From: Eubacteriales bacterium
GTDB taxonomy: Bacteria; Bacillota; Clostridia; Peptostreptococcales; Anaerovoracaceae
Assembly: GCA_028680875.1 (NCBI GenBank)
Contig: JAQUJQ010000050.1
Location: 1 to 6,286 of the forward strand
Direction of reading: 5' to 3'
DNA length: 6,286 nucleotides
The translations under genes were made by a program, and so were the position numbers. Below the pieces are notes generated by a model. The model was given only the letters and a program-made list of their open reading frames with translations, was not told the DNA's origin and ran no database searches. Below, one piece after another: positions 1 to 6,282 of the stretch. The stretch's first letter is position 1. Every line of letters starts with the position of its first letter.

Positions 1-1039
1 TATTCCCTTTTAAGTCACAGAAGAAACAGTACTTCCCTCCCGACATGGGACGGGATTCAATTCTTGACAGGTTAACATCCTGGGCCATTAGTGGAAATAG
101 CACCTCGCATAAAGCCCCGCTTCGATGGGCTGTCCGAAAGATAATACTCACTGTATCAGAATTATCATCATATTCAGGAACATCAGCAATCACAATAAAA
201 CGGGTTTGATTGGAAGGGTCATTAATAATATCCTCATCAAGGATGGCTAATCCATTCAACTCGGCAGCACGCCTTGATCCGATTGCCGCATACCGCTTAT
301 CACTTCGGCGGGCAACCATTTGAGCTGCAGCCGCCGTATTACTGCAGGCTGTTAAATCCCAAAACCTGTTTCTTAAATAACGATCACATTGACGGAACCC
401 CTCAGGATGAGAGAAAACCTCACGCACATCTTCCGTTTTCCCTTTGGGAATGCCTATTAGGCAATGACGAACCTGTACCCAGGTCTGGCCTACTATATAA
501 CATCCGTATCGTCTTAATAAATCATACACTTCACCGATGGCTCCCGTCTGTGAATTTTCGATAGGCACAACTCCATAGCAAACCTTCTTTTCTTTAACAG
601 CAGCAAATACATCTTCAAAGCTATTAAAAGAAAACCTTTCTCCCTCAACAAATAGCTGCAGTGACGCCTGCTCACCCCATGCTCCCCAAGGTCCCTGAAA
701 AGCAACTTTGATATCTTTTTTTAGAGGAATACGAGGTAATGGCAATAAATTTATTTCCTTCTCTTCAAACAGTGCCTTTCTTTGACGTAAACGAGAAAGA
801 GCAATCAAAGAACGCATAAAAACACTGATTTCACCTTTATACTTTGGATTACCGGCTTCAACAACCCGATTGACAACAGCTTGTTCCCTTGCTTCATCCA
901 CTAATCCTATATTTCCTTCCCGTTTGATGGATGCAATCTGGTTACTCAATTCCATTCTTTTTTCAAAGCAGGTAACCATCTGATCATCAAGATCATCCAA
1001 TTGCTTTCTTACATCATCCAACTTTTTTATATAATCCAC
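1..1039 (-). CDS. pheA: Bifunctional chorismate mutase / prephenate dehydratase (P-protein), 3' end cut by window edge
   Basis: This cytoplasmic enzyme converts chorismate to prephenate and then to phenylpyruvate, committing flux to phenylalanine. The frame is open for 346 codons from GTG at 1039 to the left edge. Residues 1-90 are an AroQ-type mutase: R11, R28, K39, R51 and E52 fall at the same numbers as in the E. coli P-protein, which supports the GTG start. Residues about 110-285 are the dehydratase, with VAFQGPWGA (112-120), GVVPIENS (156-163), the SNTAAAA stretch (233-239), AAIGSRRAAEL (251-261) and the catalytic TRF motif (279-281). A C-terminal ACT domain begins near 297 and shows GAL (308-310) and ESRP (328-331), the usual phenylalanine-binding signature, so feedback inhibition by phenylalanine is expected. 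Roughly 30 C-terminal residues should lie outside the window. The gene begins 14 bases after aroF and is the last visible gene of the operon. Identity is very secure. Confidence 0.95.
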   Translation of the reverse strand, partial: MDYIKKLDDVRKQLDDLDDQMVTCFEKRMELSNQIASIKREGNIGLVDEAREQAVVNRVVEAGNPKYKGEISVFMRSLIALSRLRQRKALFEEKEINLLPLPRIPLKKDIKVAFQGPWGAWGEQASLQLFVEGERFSFNSFEDVFAAVKEKKVCYGVVPIENSQTGAIGEVYDLLRRYGCYIVGQTWVQVRHCLIGIPKGKTEDVREVFSHPEGFRQCDRYLRNRFWDLTACSNTAAAAQMVARRSDKRYAAIGSRRAAELNGLAILDEDIINDPSNQTRFIVIADVPEYDDNSDTVSIIFRTAHRSGALCEVLFPLMAQDVNLSRIESRPMSGGKYCFFCDLKGN

Positions 1040-1046
1040 AATGCAA

Positions 1047-1054
1047 CCCCCCTT
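1047..1054 (-). promoter_or_regulatory. Ribosome binding site of pheA
   Basis: AAGGGGGG begins on the last base of the aroF stop codon and sits 7 bases before the GTG at 1039. It decides the start: no in-frame ATG nearby has a comparable site, and the first in-frame ATG (codon 21) would cut away mutase residue R11. Confidence 0.8.
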
Positions 1055-2064
1055 TATTTTCCATGAACTGTATTATAAATCTCCGTTATTTTCTTCATCA
1101 ACCGATGAAATACTTCAGGTGTAATGGATTGTTGACCATCACACAGAGCATTTTGAGGCATGTTATGAACTTCCAAAATCAATCCGTCGGCTCCGGCCGC
1201 TACCCCGGCAAGTGCTAAAGGTTCTACCAGATACCAGTATCCGCCGGCATGAGATGGGTCCACGATAACAGGAAGATGTGATTCCCGTTTTAACACAGGG
1301 ACAGCCGAAATATCAAGTGTGTTACGGGTTGCTGTTTCAAAGGTTCGAATTCCCCTCTCACATAAAATTATCTCTGAACCACCTCCCACCATTACATGTT
1401 CCGCTGCCATCAGAAGTTCATTTATGGTTGATGACAGTCCTCTTTTTAGCAGAACCGGTTTTTTCAACTCTCCAACCTGGTGAAGCAGACGGAAGTTCTG
1501 CATATTCCTGGCACCTATCTGAACAATATCGACATGATTGGCAAAAGCGTCTAAATGTTCCGATGACAGGATTTCTGAAACGATGGGTAGACCGGTCTTT
1601 TGACGGGCAATCCTCATAAGTTCCAACCCTTCCATTCCCAAGCCATCAAAAGCATAAGGTGACGTCCTGGGTTTAAAGGCTCCTCCCCGTAAAAATGAAG
1701 CCCCGGAAACAGACACATCCCTGGCAATAGATAGAATCTGCTCCTCACTTTCAACAGAACAGGGCCCGGCTATTACTGCAAAATTCCCTCCTCCGATCTT
1801 TCTTCCCTGAACGTCGATTATTGTATCCTCCGGGTGGAATCTTCGCCCAACCAGTTTGTAAGGCTCCTGTACCTTAATTATGTTCTTTACAAAATCCAAG
1901 CTTAAAAATGCTTCAGGAGTCAGAACTGTGGTATCACCGGCTAAACCAATCATAGTGGTGGTTTCCCCTTTAATGTCCTGGATTACAAATCCCCTTTTTT
2001 CCATTTTTTCTTTTAGTTTTTTAACCTTTTCAGGATTTGCATCCTGTTTTAAAACAATAATCAT
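1054..2064 (-). CDS. aroF: 3-deoxy-7-phosphoheptulonate (DAHP) synthase, type I-beta, with N-terminal ferredoxin-like domain
   Basis: It condenses phosphoenolpyruvate with erythrose 4-phosphate to DAHP, the entry step of the shikimate pathway. At 336 residues it is close to the Thermotoga maritima enzyme (338). Residues 1-70 look like the ferredoxin-like regulatory domain (MIIVLKQDANPEKVKKL start); the rest is the catalytic TIM barrel. Metal ligands C102 (AGPCSVES), H272 (DPSHAGG), E298 (LEVH) and D309 (CDGQQS) fall at exactly the T. maritima numbers. Substrate motifs are LRGGAFKPRTSPY (125-137), GARNMQNF (184-191) and KPVLLKRGLSST (202-213). In T. maritima the N-terminal domain mediates tyrosine and phenylalanine inhibition; the same is inferred here. 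There is no fused chorismate mutase. The start overlaps the aroE stop by 4 bases (ATGA), with an AAGG about 10 bases upstream. The symbol aroF follows common use in Firmicutes; aroG or aroA(G) is used elsewhere. Confidence 0.96.
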   Translation of the reverse strand: MIIVLKQDANPEKVKKLKEKMEKRGFVIQDIKGETTTMIGLAGDTTVLTPEAFLSLDFVKNIIKVQEPYKLVGRRFHPEDTIIDVQGRKIGGGNFAVIAGPCSVESEEQILSIARDVSVSGASFLRGGAFKPRTSPYAFDGLGMEGLELMRIARQKTGLPIVSEILSSEHLDAFANHVDIVQIGARNMQNFRLLHQVGELKKPVLLKRGLSSTINELLMAAEHVMVGGGSEIILCERGIRTFETATRNTLDISAVPVLKRESHLPVIVDPSHAGGYWYLVEPLALAGVAAGADGLILEVHNMPQNALCDGQQSITPEVFHRLMKKITEIYNTVHGK

Positions 2065-2936
2065 ATTCGGCCAACCTTCCCTTCCAGCCTTTTTATAATG
2101 CTTTTATGCAAACTTGATAGATCAAGGTCCATATTTAAAAATAGCCGGTCGGCTAGGATCCCTTGATAAATCAACATCTCCAACCCATTGAGAGTATTTA
2201 GTCCCTGATCTTTTGCCCGGATAAGAAGACGGGTTGCAGGCGGCTCATAAACCAAATCCATCACCAAGACCTCATGAGGAAGTTTATTCAAAAATTCAAG
2301 CTGTTCAAAATCATCAGGAACACCTGTCATCCCCAAAGGTGTTGCATTTATCAGGATATGTGTTGCCTTTGCATGATCAACTATATCCTCCAAATTCCCA
2401 TATCGAATTTTTACTTTCTTGTTGCATTTTCTAACCTCACTACAAATCTCCAAAACCTTGCAAACGGTTCTGCCTAAAATTATGATCTGTCCTGCTCCTT
2501 CCAATGCAGCCTTAAGGGCAATGGTACGAGCTGCCCCTCCGCCTCCCAACAAAAGAATATTAGAATCTTTTAATTTGAACCCTTTATCCAACAATGAAAG
2601 GGAAAATCCTTCTCCATCCGTGTTATAACCGTATAGTCTGCCATTTTTATTAACCACCGTATTAACCGATTGGAAAATACCGGCATCCCCCTCAATCCGG
2701 TCTAACAATGGAATGATAGCAGACTTAAGTGGCATGGTCACATTAAACCCATCAATCTCATCCCGCCTGACTCTGTCAATCCACTCATCTAATTCAGAGA
2801 GTTTCACATGAACCTTTTCATAGCTTACGTCCTTGCAAAATTGGCAAAGAACAGGTAAATGCACCTCCGGAGAAAGACTGTGTTCTATCGGATCACCAAC
2901 GACAGCAAATCTCATTCTTTCAGCCTGCTCCATCAT
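2061..2936 (-). CDS. aroE: Shikimate dehydrogenase (NADP-dependent)
   Basis: It reduces 3-dehydroshikimate to shikimate, the fourth step of the pathway. The protein is 291 residues, slightly longer than the usual 270-290. The substrate domain shows GDPIEHSLSP (14-23), GFNVTMPLK with the catalytic lysine K71, N92 in SVNTV, and D107 in NTDGEGF. The Rossmann domain has GGGGAARTIA (131-140), then LGRT (153-156), where arginine and threonine are in position to bind the NADP 2'-phosphate. INATPLGM (195-202), DLVYEPP (226-232) and GLEMLIYQG (250-258) complete the family pattern. Two starts are adjacent: ATG at 2936 lies only 2 bases after GGGAGG, while the next codon, ATG at 2933, lies 5 bases after it and shares its A with the aroC stop (TGATG). 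The second is the more likely start, making 290 residues. The gene overlaps aroF by 4 bases. There is no sign of a fused dehydroquinase. Confidence 0.96.
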   Translation of the reverse strand: MMEQAERMRFAVVGDPIEHSLSPEVHLPVLCQFCKDVSYEKVHVKLSELDEWIDRVRRDEIDGFNVTMPLKSAIIPLLDRIEGDAGIFQSVNTVVNKNGRLYGYNTDGEGFSLSLLDKGFKLKDSNILLLGGGGAARTIALKAALEGAGQIIILGRTVCKVLEICSEVRKCNKKVKIRYGNLEDIVDHAKATHILINATPLGMTGVPDDFEQLEFLNKLPHEVLVMDLVYEPPATRLLIRAKDQGLNTLNGLEMLIYQGILADRLFLNMDLDLSSLHKSIIKRLEGKVGRI

Positions 2937-4009
2937 TTCCTCCCTTCAAGATACCAAGCATCTAATAGACAGAGTGCAAGCCCTGCCTCAATTACAGGAA
3001 CTGCTCTGGGAACAATACAGGGGTCGTGTCTGCCACGAACTTTTATCACTGCCCTCTTCATCTTTTCCAAATTCACCGTATCTTGACGAATCGAAATGGA
3101 AGGGGTAGGTTTGACCGCCACTTGAAATATAAGGGGCATCCCATTAGTTATCCCTCCGTTTATTCCGCCATTATGATTACTGGACATGGTAATCATGCCG
3201 TTATCCAAAACAATCGGATCATTTGCTTCACTTCCTCGCATTAAAGCAAAATCGAAACCCTTACCAAAACTGATTCCCTTTACAGCAGGTATGGAGAACA
3301 TCATAGCTGCAATGTTGCTTTCCATGGACAGGAAAAAAGGAGACCCCATTCCAACAGGCAAACCTACTGCGGCACACTCGATGATCCCTCCCACTGAATC
3401 TCCTTCATCCTTTGCTTTTTTAATAACCCTAACCATTCCTTCCCTTACACTTTGATCAATCAGCGGAAATGATGAATCTGTAAATGATGATAAGATCTCC
3501 TTATCCACTGTGATGAGGCTTTGATCGTAAACATCTGCAATTTGTTTGATATGAGCACCAATTTTAATACTACGTTTTACAAGAATTTGTTTTGCAATAC
3601 TACCCGCAAAGGTCAACGGGGCTGTCAACCTCCCGGAAAAATGCCCACCACCCCGATAGTCGTTATACCCTTGATACTTCATAAAAGCTACCAGGTCTGC
3701 GTGACCGGGTCGAGGCAAGCTTTGTTCGTAATCCTCTGATCTATAATCTTGGTTAAAGATAATTCCACATAAAGGAGCTCCTGTGGTTTTTCCTTTAAAT
3801 AAACCGCTGAGAATTTTCACCTGATCCGGTTCCTGACGTTGGCTGGACTGTTCATTGTTCCCCGGTGCCCGCCTGGCCATATCCTTTATAATTTCATTAA
3901 GATTAATTGTTTCCCCCTCCGGCAGACCTCCAATTACGATACCGATCCCCTCTCCATGAGATTCTCCGAATATTGATACTTTGATTTTATGCCCCCACAC
4001 ATTACTCAT
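2933..4009 (-). CDS. aroC: Chorismate synthase
   Basis: It eliminates phosphate from EPSP to give chorismate, using reduced FMN without net redox change. The 358 residues match the usual 350-390. Visible signatures are FGESHG (14-19) with the conserved H18, RRAPG (46-50), RQEPD (58-62), KTTGAPL (74-80), RPGHADL (100-106) with the second conserved histidine H103, YRGGGHFSGRLTAP (118-131), and the C-terminal GRHDPCIVPRAVP (326-338). The SGRLTAP form, in place of the SGRETA common in proteobacteria, fits a Gram-positive lineage. No separate flavin reductase domain is fused, so reduced flavin must come from another protein. The start overlaps the end of aroA by 8 bases, and the likely ribosome binding site (AAGGGTGAG) lies in the last aroA codons. 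The stop overlaps the aroE start. The call is secure. Confidence 0.97.
   Translation of the reverse strand: MSNVWGHKIKVSIFGESHGEGIGIVIGGLPEGETINLNEIIKDMARRAPGNNEQSSQRQEPDQVKILSGLFKGKTTGAPLCGIIFNQDYRSEDYEQSLPRPGHADLVAFMKYQGYNDYRGGGHFSGRLTAPLTFAGSIAKQILVKRSIKIGAHIKQIADVYDQSLITVDKEILSSFTDSSFPLIDQSVREGMVRVIKKAKDEGDSVGGIIECAAVGLPVGMGSPFFLSMESNIAAMMFSIPAVKGISFGKGFDFALMRGSEANDPIVLDNGMITMSSNHNGGINGGITNGMPLIFQVAVKPTPSISIRQDTVNLEKMKRAVIKVRGRHDPCIVPRAVPVIEAGLALCLLDAWYLEGRK
2939..2944 (-). promoter_or_regulatory. Ribosome binding site of aroE
   Basis: GGGAGG lies inside the last codons of aroC. Spacing is 2 bases to the ATG at 2936 and 5 bases to the ATG at 2933, which favours the second ATG and a TGATG stop-start junction with aroC. 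Confidence 0.7.
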
Positions 4010-5237
4010 GATCGCTCACCCTTTCCGTTCCGTAAAAATCTTTCCAAAAACCGGGATATGATTTATCTACACAGGATGGATTGATTATGTTTACAGGGCC
4101 ATTGCTTTTAACAGAAGCTACTGCTAAGGCCATCGCAATCCTGTGGTCATTGTGAGAATCCACATTCCCTCCTCGAAGCGTATCCACTCCTTTGATCCTA
4201 AGCCAATCCTTTCCTTGAGTTATATGAGCTCCCAACCTGTTAAATTCCTGTGTCAATGCATTAAGCCGGTCACTCTCCTTCATTCTTAATCGTCCTGCAT
4301 TGATAATTCTGCTCTCTCCTTTACAAAAGCATAATAGAGCTACCAGTGGCGGAACCAAGTCGGGTATATCCCGGGCATCAACTTCTATACCTGTTAAGGT
4401 ACCGGCTGTAGCCCGGATTGCGCCTTCATGACTGTATTCTATGCGGGCACCGCAGGTATTTAGGATATTCAATATTTCTCTGTCTCCCTGAATCGAATTT
4501 TGGTTTAAACCGAAACACTCAATCGGATATCCAAGAGCTCCCGCAACCAGGAAAAATGCTGCCCCCGATAAATCTGCCTCCACATTATACGTACAAGGGA
4601 GATAAATTTGTCGTCCGGGAATTATAAACCTTTGGTACCCCTTGTTTTCCACTTGGACACCAAAGGATCTCATAACACTGATAGTTATATCCACATAAGC
4701 TTTTGATTCCAGAGCGGAAGTTAAGATTAATTCACTGTCTCCATCAAGAAGCGGCAGGGCAAGAAGAAGACCTGTAATAAATTGTGAACTGATTTCACCG
4801 GGTAACTTGTAAATACCGGGACCAATGGGTCCTTGGGCCGTCAAAACATCTCCTTTTAATGAAACTGCTACTTCTTCCTTTGCCTCAAAGGCTTTTAGGT
4901 ACGGTTCAATAGGGCGCTTCATCAGTCTCCCATGTCCAATAAAACGGAACTGACCGGGGAACATCAATGCTATGGGTATGAGAAACCGCAAAGTGGATCC
5001 GGATTCACCACAATCAAAAACAGCACTGTCCCCGGGTGGACGAATATTCCCTTTTACAAGCAGACCTTCTCCCTCCCTATACCAATCAGCACCTAAAGCC
5101 TTTATGCATCCTAAGGTGGCCTTTATATCCCCGGACAATTGAATCGGTTCTATTATACTTTCCCCCGAGGCTAAAGCAGCACAGATAATAGCCCTATGCG
5201 AGATGCTTTTGGATGGAGGAATTATAATGGTTTTCAT
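4002..5237 (-). CDS. aroA: 3-phosphoshikimate 1-carboxyvinyltransferase (EPSP synthase)
   Basis: It transfers the enolpyruvyl group of PEP to shikimate 3-phosphate, and is the target of glyphosate. At 411 residues it is short for the family (about 420-445), because the protein begins directly at MKTIIIPPSKSISHR and lacks the 10-14 residues that usually precede this motif. An in-frame TAA lies 10 codons upstream with no start codon between, so no longer start exists. Catalytic residues by alignment to E. coli are K10 (K22), R15 (R27), R84 (R100), SSQF at 150-153, D293 (D313), K320-E321 (K340-E341), R367 in HNDHR (R386) and K393 (K411). The glyphosate loop reads GESGSTLRF (77-85), with phenylalanine where E. 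coli has P101 and serine where it has T97. It overlaps tyrA by 4 bases (ATGA), with AAGGAG 11 bases upstream, and overlaps aroC by 8 bases. Confidence 0.97.
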   Translation of the reverse strand: MKTIIIPPSKSISHRAIICAALASGESIIEPIQLSGDIKATLGCIKALGADWYREGEGLLVKGNIRPPGDSAVFDCGESGSTLRFLIPIALMFPGQFRFIGHGRLMKRPIEPYLKAFEAKEEVAVSLKGDVLTAQGPIGPGIYKLPGEISSQFITGLLLALPLLDGDSELILTSALESKAYVDITISVMRSFGVQVENKGYQRFIIPGRQIYLPCTYNVEADLSGAAFFLVAGALGYPIECFGLNQNSIQGDREILNILNTCGARIEYSHEGAIRATAGTLTGIEVDARDIPDLVPPLVALLCFCKGESRIINAGRLRMKESDRLNALTQEFNRLGAHITQGKDWLRIKGVDTLRGGNVDSHNDHRIAMALAVASVKSNGPVNIINPSCVDKSYPGFWKDFYGTERVSDHE

Positions 5238-6085
5238 CGCTTCAACATCTCCTTTTTATTTATGCTTGCCTTCTCTAACAACCGGTAAAGCTGATCTTTG
5301 TCACGGGATCCAATGGCCTGCTCCAGCCGGTTCAAATAGTTAATGTAGGAGTTCAAATAAGGAAGGATTGAATCCCCATTCAGAAGAAACAGCTCCGTCC
5401 ATAAAGCCGGGTTAATATTGGCAATACGGGTACAATCCCGGAAGGCTCCCGCAGTATAAACACTTGTCATGGCCGGATGGAAATCCATACATAAGGCGGT
5501 TGCCGCCAAATGCATCAAATCACTGGTATAAGCAATGATCTCATCATGGGATTCCGGGTCAATTACAGTAACCCTTGATCCAATGTGAGCGCCCAATTCT
5601 TTCATTAAAACCAGGCTCTCGGTTCGAGTAAAAGGAAGTGGAGTAATGATGAATCCGGCATTATAAAAGATACGTCCGTCTGCGTTTTCAAAACCGTCAA
5701 CCTCCTTTCCTGCCATAGGATGGATACCAATGTAATCCACATCATATGGAATAAGAGGCCCCAGCATTTTATATAAATGGGATTTGGCTCCGCAAACATC
5801 ACTAACGACGCTCCCCTTTTTAAAGAAATTAAGATTTTTGCTTACTATCTCAATAATATGATGAGGATACACACATAAGATTACAAGGTCTGAAGAAGTT
5901 ACACCATCATCCACATTTTCATACGCTTCATCGATGACTCCCAACTCAAGAGCTTTTTCAAGTGTATAAGGATCCACATCAACTCCTATGATCCTTGCAT
6001 TTTTAAACCCCCGTAAGGCCATAGCCATAGATCCGCCGATCAACCCTAACCCTATTATTGTAATTTGAAACCGTTGTAAATCCAT
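5234..6085 (-). CDS. tyrA: Prephenate dehydrogenase, NAD-type, without ACT domain
   Basis: It oxidatively decarboxylates prephenate to 4-hydroxyphenylpyruvate, the committed step to tyrosine. The 283 residues hold an N-terminal Rossmann domain with GLGLIGGS (12-19) and an acidic D36 at the end of the second strand, which suggests NAD rather than NADP (inference). The conserved IHPMAGKE (121-128) supplies the catalytic-site histidine H122. DPESHDE (176-182) is followed by TSDLMHLAA (187-195), where only the second histidine of the classical SHLPH motif remains. AGAFRDCTRIA (212-222) supplies the family arginines. No ACT domain follows, unlike the roughly 370-residue Bacillus type, so direct tyrosine feedback through an ACT domain is not expected. 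It is the first gene of the operon; AAGAGG lies 6 bases before the ATG. Arogenate dehydrogenase activity cannot be excluded from sequence alone. Confidence 0.95.
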   Translation of the reverse strand: MDLQRFQITIIGLGLIGGSMAMALRGFKNARIIGVDVDPYTLEKALELGVIDEAYENVDDGVTSSDLVILCVYPHHIIEIVSKNLNFFKKGSVVSDVCGAKSHLYKMLGPLIPYDVDYIGIHPMAGKEVDGFENADGRIFYNAGFIITPLPFTRTESLVLMKELGAHIGSRVTVIDPESHDEIIAYTSDLMHLAATALCMDFHPAMTSVYTAGAFRDCTRIANINPALWTELFLLNGDSILPYLNSYINYLNRLEQAIGSRDKDQLYRLLEKASINKKEMLKR

Positions 6086-6091
6086 TTTGAT

Positions 6092-6099
6092 CCTCTTTT
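6092..6099 (-). promoter_or_regulatory. Ribosome binding site of tyrA
   Basis: AAAAGAGG lies 6 bases before the ATG at 6085. All eight bases can also pair with the T/C-rich stretch at 6105-6112 (last pair G-U), so access to this site may depend on how the leader folds. Confidence 0.7.
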
Positions 6100-6111
6100 A
6101 ATAAAAAAGAG
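6093..6111 (-). promoter_or_regulatory. Hairpin covering the tyrA ribosome binding site
   Basis: CTCTTTT (6111-6105) and AAAAGAG (6099-6093) are perfect 7-base complements around a 5-base loop. The second arm is the tyrA Shine-Dalgarno sequence. The first arm reuses bases from the 3' arm and U-tract of the adjacent terminator-like hairpin, so the two structures cannot form fully together. Its stem is A-U rich, and a role in control is inference. Confidence 0.35.
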
Positions 6112-6140
6112 AGAGGCTCTATATGAATGAACCTCTCCCT
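6103..6140 (-). terminator. Intrinsic terminator or attenuator in the tyrA leader
   Basis: Read on the minus strand, AGGGAGAGG (6140-6132) pairs with CCTCTCTCT (6116-6108) over 9 positions with one G-U. Three more inner pairs extend the stem to 12, leaving a 9-base loop. Six U residues (6108-6103, the first also in the stem) follow. The U-tract ends only 17 bases before the tyrA start codon, leaving no room for a promoter after it, so any transcript of the operon must read through it. That argues for an attenuator rather than a plain end-of-gene terminator, unless a promoter inside the hairpin region drives the operon. Confidence 0.6.
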
Positions 6141-6168
6141 TAATAGTAAAAATTATTTATTATTGATA

Positions 6169-6282
6169 GCAATGTCCATCCAATTTCCATATTTTATTAC
6201 TGCAGAAATAACCGAAGCTAAAAAAGATTCGGTTAAAGTAATAAAAATAGGATTTCATCAGTGGAATTGGTTTTATCATTGC
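6169..6282. repeat. Long nested imperfect inverted repeat
   Basis: Four pairs of complementary segments lie in order around one centre near 6222: GCAATG (6169-6174) with 6277-6282; CCAATTTCCA (6180-6189) with 6262-6270, one bulge; TATTTTATTACT (6190-6201) with 6237-6249, one bulge; and TAACCGAA (6209-6216) with 6228-6235. That is about 35 paired positions, with a 12-base insertion in the right arm (6250-6261), a 7-to-1 base asymmetry near the tip, and an 11-base loop. It could be a folded operon leader RNA, a decayed palindromic (MITE-like) element, or a large operator; the sequence alone does not decide. It may continue past the right edge. Confidence 0.6.

Noticed and set aside
274..564. 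Plus-strand open frame of 96 codons inside pheA.
   Set aside because: It is antisense to a clearly coding region with conserved dehydratase motifs and has no recognisable domain.
1..1039. Frameshifted or broken pheA, since only a short closed frame (514-705, minus strand) is obvious in this region.
   Set aside because: Direct translation from GTG at 1039 is open without interruption to the left edge, with all motifs in one frame. The gene is intact as far as seen and simply lacks its stop within the window.
1278..1619. Plus-strand open frame of 113 codons inside aroF.
   Set aside because: It is an antisense shadow of the conserved DAHP synthase barrel, with no domain or gene context of its own.
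6074..6102. Plus-strand promoter TTGTAA (6074-6079), 17-base spacer, TTTAAT (6097-6102), which could serve a divergent gene at 6127.
   Set aside because: The spacing and -10 box are fair, but it lies across the tyrA start and depends on the unproven plus-strand gene. Too weak to list as a feature.
6143..6172. Sigma-A promoter toward tyrA: TTGCTA (6172-6167), 18-base spacer, TACTAT (6148-6143).
   Set aside because: Both boxes match only 4 of 6 positions in very AT-rich DNA, and transcription would start inside the terminator stem.
6177..6275. Hammerhead ribozyme: the minus strand has CTGATGA (6262-6256), a helix at 6237-6249/6190-6201, and GAAA (6187-6184) followed by a possible stem III with CCAAT.
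   Set aside because: Only about three bases separate the would-be cleavage position from CTGATGA, so stem I cannot form. CTGATGA and GAAA do not abut the helix between them, and the same bases pair better in the simple palindrome.
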